DNA from: Hydrogenophaga sp.
GTDB lineage: Bacteria; Pseudomonadota; Gammaproteobacteria; Burkholderiales; Burkholderiaceae_C
Direction: 5' to 3'
DNA: 11,386 bases
Assembly (NCBI GenBank): GCA_020047875.1
Contig: JAIFNE010000164.1
Coordinates: forward strand, 1-11,386
Below the pieces are notes generated by a model. It saw only the letters and a program-made list of their open reading frames with translations, had not been told where the DNA came from and ran no database searches. Numbering within the stretch: position 1 is the first letter of the stretch; the number at the start of each line of letters is the position of its first letter. The position numbers and the translations under genes were made by a program. Below are positions 8,880-11,386 of the stretch, in pieces.

Positions 8880-8924
8880 TATGTACGTTGGCGAACATAC
8901 GGCGCACACTGCAGCGCGTAGGCT
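8880..8924 (+). promoter_or_regulatory. Candidate operator (8880-8899) and -10-like box (8919-8924) for the Crp/Fnr gene
   Basis: TATGTACGTTGGCGAACATA at 8880-8899 is an imperfect palindrome: the arms TATGTACG and CGAACATA pair at 7 of 8 positions around a TTGG centre. It is 75 nt before ATG 8975. A weak -10-like TAGGCT starts 19 nt after the motif. A transcription start near 8931 would put the motif centre at -41.5, the place used by class II Crp/Fnr activators. A related motif with the same 19-nt spacing precedes ompA on the other strand. The sequence matches neither the E. coli CRP site (TGTGA-N6-TCACA) nor the FNR site (TTGAT-N4-ATCAA). Autoregulation by the adjacent gene's product is inference. 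The -10 box would be unconvincing on its own. Confidence 0.5.
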
Positions 8925-8974
8925 TGCAGACACCACAAGTCCGATTCACGGGCGAATAGGCTGTTACCGGGAGA

Positions 8975-9700
8975 ATGCTCATCGAAACCACCGCCAACCA
9001 ATCGGACAACCAGTTGCTGGCCTCGATGCCTGAGTCCGTCTGGCAGCGCATCGGCCCTTACATGGAGGCGGTCGATCTCCCGCTCGGTCAGGTGCTGTAT
9101 GAGTCGGGCGCCAAGATGGCCCATGTGTACTTCCCCATCAACGCCATCGTCTCGCTGTTGTATGTGATGGAAGACGGTTCCTCGGCCGAAATTGCGGTGG
9201 TGGGCAACGAGGGGGTGGTCGGCATTGCGCTCTTCATGGGCGGCGAAACCACACCCAGCCGCGCGGTGGTGCAAAGCGCGGGCAAGGGCTACCGGCTGCG
9301 GGCGGCGGACATCAAGGAAGAATTCAACCGATCTGGCCCGGTGCTACACCTGTTGCTGCGCTACACGCAGGCGCTCATCACGCAAATGGCGCAGACCGCG
9401 GTGTGCAACCGCCACCATTCCCTGGACCAGCAGCTCTGCCGCTGGTTGCTGCTGAGCCTGGACCGTTTGAGCGGCAACGAGCTGGTGATGACCCAGGAAC
9501 TCATCGCCAACATGCTGGGTGTGCGCCGCGAAGGGGTGACTGGGGCGGCGCTCGAGTTGCAGCGAATCGGGCTCATCAAATACGCGCGCGGTCACATCAC
9601 CGTGCTGGATCGTCCCGGGCTGGAAAACCGCGTGTGCGAGTGCTATGCGGTGGTGAAGAAGGAATACGACCGCTTGCTGCCCGATCGCCTGGCGATATAG
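8975..9700 (+). CDS. Crp/Fnr-family transcriptional regulator
   Basis: The product has 241 residues, normal for the family. Residues about 15-120 form the cyclic-nucleotide-binding-like beta-roll (YFPINAIVSLL, EIAVVGNEGVVGIALFMGGE), about 125-165 the dimerisation helix, and about 170-215 the winged helix-turn-helix (TQELIANMLGVRREGVTGAAL). The recognition helix keeps an Arg-Glu pair (R185, E186) aligned with CRP R180/E181, while the position of CRP R185 appears to be Gly. The phosphate-binding cassette does not keep the CRP Glu and Arg-Ser arrangement, so cAMP binding is doubtful. There is no N-terminal cysteine cluster, so it is not an FNR-type Fe-S oxygen sensor; the cysteines are at 144, 155, 221 and 223. 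ATG 8975 is the first Met; GGGAG lies almost against it, and Met18 (nt 9026) is a possible later start without a clear Shine-Dalgarno sequence. A candidate operator lies at 8880-8899. No terminator separates it from the glucan synthase 108 nt upstream, so read-through is possible. The effector is unknown. Confidence 0.9.
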   Translation: MLIETTANQSDNQLLASMPESVWQRIGPYMEAVDLPLGQVLYESGAKMAHVYFPINAIVSLLYVMEDGSSAEIAVVGNEGVVGIALFMGGETTPSRAVVQSAGKGYRLRAADIKEEFNRSGPVLHLLLRYTQALITQMAQTAVCNRHHSLDQQLCRWLLLSLDRLSGNELVMTQELIANMLGVRREGVTGAALELQRIGLIKYARGHITVLDRPGLENRVCECYAVVKKEYDRLLPDRLAI

Positions 9701-9736
9701 CACCTGGTCTCCTGCGCGGCCGCACTCGACGCCCAC

Positions 9737-9774
9737 AAAAAAGTCCGCTGACAGCGATGTCAGCGGACTTTTTT
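9737..9774. terminator. Bidirectional intrinsic terminator
   Basis: A perfect 17-bp inverted repeat (arms 9737-9753 and 9758-9774) encloses a GCGA loop, which is a GNRA-type tetraloop. The GC-rich core GTCCGCTGACA is flanked by six A on the left and six T on the right, so RNA from either strand has a stem followed by a U tract. It lies 36 nt after the Crp/Fnr stop and 42 nt beyond the ompA stop, the expected place between convergent genes, and should end both transcripts. Confidence 0.95.
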
Positions 9775-9816
9775 CGGACCGGCACCGCGCATGGCGCGTG
9801 CCGGCATGGGGGCACA

Positions 9817-10974
9817 TCAGCGCGTCGCGGTCACTTCCAGTTCCACGCGGCGGTCTGGCTGCAGGCAGGTGATCAGCTGCGCGCGGGGCAGCTTGTCTGA
9901 GCAGTCTGCCAGGGTGGTCACGGGCGACGCTTCACCCCTGCCCACCGCGCTGATTTTGGTCGGGTCAATTTTGCCGTGGGTCACCAGGTAGCTCTTCACC
10001 GAGTCGGCGCGTTCGCCCGACAAAGTCTGGTTGTAGGCCTCCGAGCCCTTGCGGTCGGTGTATCCCTCAACGCTGATCGAATCGTAGGTAGTACCCACCA
10101 GCTCGTTGCTGAACTTGTCCAGCGCAGTCTTGCCTTCGGGGCGCACCGCAACCGCATCAAAGCCAAACAGCGTGTCGGCCGAAAGGCTCACGCGCTGGCG
10201 CGCCGGTGCAGCGACCGGTGCGGGGACTGGCGCCGCAGGCGGCATCACGTAGACCGCGACCGGTGCCACCGGCGCGGGTGGCGGCGCTACGTAGGCGGGT
10301 GCCTGCGCCATCCGCGTTGGTGCCGTGCGGCCAAACGGGAACACCAGGCTCACGCTGGCCACGTCCACATTCTGGCGCTGGCCCACCGCGTTCTTGATGC
10401 GGTAGCGTTCCACTTCACCGCGCACCCACATCGCCGGGTTGATTTCGTATTGAATACCCAGGCCAACCTTCATGTTGGCATCGTTTCGCGTGCTGCTGCC
10501 GACCACACCCGCGCCAGCGCCCGTGCCGCTGAAGGTGCTCTTGGACCAAGCCTGCTGCGCACCCACGCGCCCCAGCACCGAGAAGCGCTCGGTGAGCGGC
10601 AAGGTGCCCACCAGGTCGAGGTTGAGGCCCTGCACCTTGCTCTCGCCAGCCAATGTGCCGCCGGGTACGGTCACGGCATTGAAGCTGTTCTTGCCCAAGT
10701 TGAAGTAGCCGCCCTCAATGGCGATGTTGCGGTTGAGCTGGTAGCCGCCAAACACCTTGTAGGACGTGTCCTTCTGGTCGGTGCTGCTGCTCGCGGCGCT
10801 CACGCCCGGCAGCAATCCTGAGGTCAGGCCAGCCGCGTCGCTGTCGGATTTCGACTGACCAACCGAGGCACCGCCGTAGTAAAAGTGGTTGCTGTCCTGC
10901 GCAAACACGGGTGAGGTAATGGCGGCGCAGAGGCTCGCAAGCCCCAGCATGGGAAGAAGGTGGCGATGGTTCAT
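9817..10974 (-). CDS. ompA: OmpA-family outer-membrane protein
   Basis: The product has 385 residues. A Sec signal peptide (about 1-25, ending SPVFA before QDSN) leads to an OmpA-type beta-barrel (about 28-215) that ends in a strand with terminal aromatic residues (VSLVFPFG). A Pro/Ala/Val-rich linker spans about 222-258. The C-terminal peptidoglycan-binding domain covers about 262-382 with DTLFGFD, VEGYTDRKGS, GRGEASPV and PDRRVELEV. D307 and R322 align with the diaminopimelate-binding D271 and R286 of E. coli OmpA. C358 and C370 keep the 12-residue spacing of the E. coli Cys pair. The protein should tie the outer membrane to the cell wall. ATG 10974 gives the complete signal peptide; the upstream AAGAAAGAA purine run is only a weak ribosome-binding site. 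The gene is monocistronic by position, ending at the hairpin 9737-9774. An operator-like motif lies at 11047-11066. A more specific paralogue name cannot be given from sequence alone. Confidence 0.93.
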   Translation of the reverse strand: MNHRHLLPMLGLASLCAAITSPVFAQDSNHFYYGGASVGQSKSDSDAAGLTSGLLPGVSAASSSTDQKDTSYKVFGGYQLNRNIAIEGGYFNLGKNSFNAVTVPGGTLAGESKVQGLNLDLVGTLPLTERFSVLGRVGAQQAWSKSTFSGTGAGAGVVGSSTRNDANMKVGLGIQYEINPAMWVRGEVERYRIKNAVGQRQNVDVASVSLVFPFGRTAPTRMAQAPAYVAPPPAPVAPVAVYVMPPAAPVPAPVAAPARQRVSLSADTLFGFDAVAVRPEGKTALDKFSNELVGTTYDSISVEGYTDRKGSEAYNQTLSGERADSVKSYLVTHGKIDPTKISAVGRGEASPVTTLADCSDKLPRAQLITCLQPDRRVELEVTATR

Positions 10975-10997
10975 GGGTTCTTTCTTGCGTCAAAAAC

Positions 10998-11013
10998 GCA
11001 TTGCGCGGAATGC
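10998..11013 (-). other. Small hairpin in the ompA leader
   Basis: GCATT (10998-11002) and AATGC (11009-11013) are perfect inverted repeats around a 6-nt loop. If transcription starts near 11015 as proposed, this hairpin would sit at the very 5' end of the ompA mRNA. A 5'-terminal stem-loop stabilises ompA mRNA in E. coli. Five base pairs is short, so this may be chance. Confidence 0.25.
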
Positions 11014-11021
11014 ACCGCCCA

Positions 11022-11066
11022 GTTGTAAAAGTCTTGCGGTGGGGCGTCTGTACGTTGCAGCACATG
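11022..11066 (-). promoter_or_regulatory. Candidate operator (11047-11066) and -10-like box (11022-11027) for ompA
   Basis: On the plus strand 11047-11066 reads TCTGTACGTTGCAGCACATG, matching the motif at 8880-8899 at 15 of 20 positions, including an uninterrupted TGTACGTTG core. Its symmetry is poorer (TGTAC against GCACA). On the minus strand TACAAC (11027 to 11022) begins 19 nt past the motif, the same gap as at the Crp/Fnr gene. A start near 11015 would put the motif centre at -41.5 and give a leader of about 40 nt to ATG 10974. No good -35 box is present, as is common for activator-dependent promoters. Binding by a Crp/Fnr protein is inference. Confidence 0.45.
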
Positions 11067-11189
11067 CACAACCTCTCCACAGGCCAGGCGGCGCCGCCCG
11101 TCCCCGATCGGTCGTTTGCTGAACGCCACAGCGAAGCTGCCCGATGCGCATCCTGATGGGGGCGGGGTGAGTGCAGGGCGGTGATCAGT

Positions 11190-11386
11190 TCACGCTGCCA
11201 GCGGGCGCAGATCCAGCGGCATGCAGGCGCTGCAGCCCTGCGGCGCCTGGCGCCGTGCGGGTGCCATTCCCGGACGGCTTTGCGACCGGCGGGTACAGCG
11301 CGAATACGCCTTGAGACCATCCATGTCGAGAATCTCCACATCGCGGTCGCTCACATGGATCAGGCGGGCGGCAGCCAGCGCGGTGA
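11190..11386 (-). CDS. Crp/Fnr-like regulator, C-terminal end only (cut by window edge)
   Basis: The minus-strand frame from 11384 down to TGA 11192-11190 gives 64 residues with no start in the window. It opens with ALAAARLIHV, then VEILDMDGLKAYSRC. This matches the end of a Crp/Fnr winged helix: the complete regulator at 8975-9700 has GLIKY, ITVLDRPGLE and VCEC at the same spacing, sharing the LI, LD-x-x-GL and Cys positions. After the wing comes an Arg/Pro/Ala-rich tail of about 33 residues (with CSAC) not seen in the other regulator. Helix-turn-helix and sensor domains lie outside, so the effector cannot be judged. It is on the same strand as ompA, 215 nt upstream of it. The call rests on a short stretch; antisense reading of other coding sequence is the alternative. 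Confidence 0.6.
   Translation of the reverse strand, partial: TALAAARLIHVSDRDVEILDMDGLKAYSRCTRRSQSRPGMAPARRQAPQGCSACMPLDLRPLAA

Noticed and set aside
11087..11098. GC palindrome GGCGGCGCCGCC as a terminator of the partial regulator gene
   Set aside because: No T tract follows on either strand, and short GC palindromes are common at this base composition.
10715..11341. Minus-strand frame of 208 codons across the ompA leader
   Set aside because: It covers the ompA signal peptide, its leader and the end of the partial regulator in another frame, with no coherent domain.

Overview
The window is about two-thirds G+C with dense, mostly plus-strand coding. The protein types (an OmpA-family porin with E. 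coli-like C-terminal residues, Crp/Fnr regulators, a huge NdvB-type glucan synthase) suggest a Gram-negative betaproteobacterium, probably Burkholderiales/Comamonadaceae. That placement rests on impression; no marker gene is present to prove it.

Layout. (1) 88-330 (+): a small unrecognised protein of 80 residues with one C-terminal membrane segment. Its stop lies one codon before, and in the same frame as, the next gene's ATG. (2) 334-8866 (+): a cyclic beta-1,2-glucan synthase (NdvB/ChvB/Cgs type) that fills three quarters of the window. Its reading frame is broken near 4240. The codons expected for the conserved stretch after 'LLASESR' are missing, about 32 nt, so a protein of roughly 2854 residues is split into a 5' frame (GT84 glucosyltransferase and first half of the cyclisation domain) and a 3' frame (rest of the cyclisation domain, two GH94-type beta-sandwich domains, GH94 phosphorylase domain). 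(3) 8975-9700 (+): a Crp/Fnr-family regulator. (4) 9737-9774: a perfect 17-bp hairpin with flanking A and T tracts, serving as a bidirectional terminator between convergent genes. (5) 9817-10974 (-): an OmpA-family outer-membrane protein. (6) 11190 to the right edge (-): the C-terminal end of a second Crp/Fnr-like regulator, cut by the window.

How they may work together. All recognisable products concern the cell envelope or its regulation: a periplasmic-glucan synthase, an outer-membrane/peptidoglycan anchor protein and two regulators. The most informative non-coding signal is a 20-bp palindrome-like motif in front of the complete Crp/Fnr gene. A related copy (15/20 identical) lies in front of ompA. 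In both cases a weak -10-like hexamer follows exactly 19 nt downstream, which would put the motif at about -41.5. This suggests, without proving it, that one Crp/Fnr protein controls both itself and ompA.

Nothing resembling a new defence system, mobile element, CRISPR array or RNA gene was seen. The points worth a second look are the internal deletion in the glucan synthase and the shared operator-like motif.
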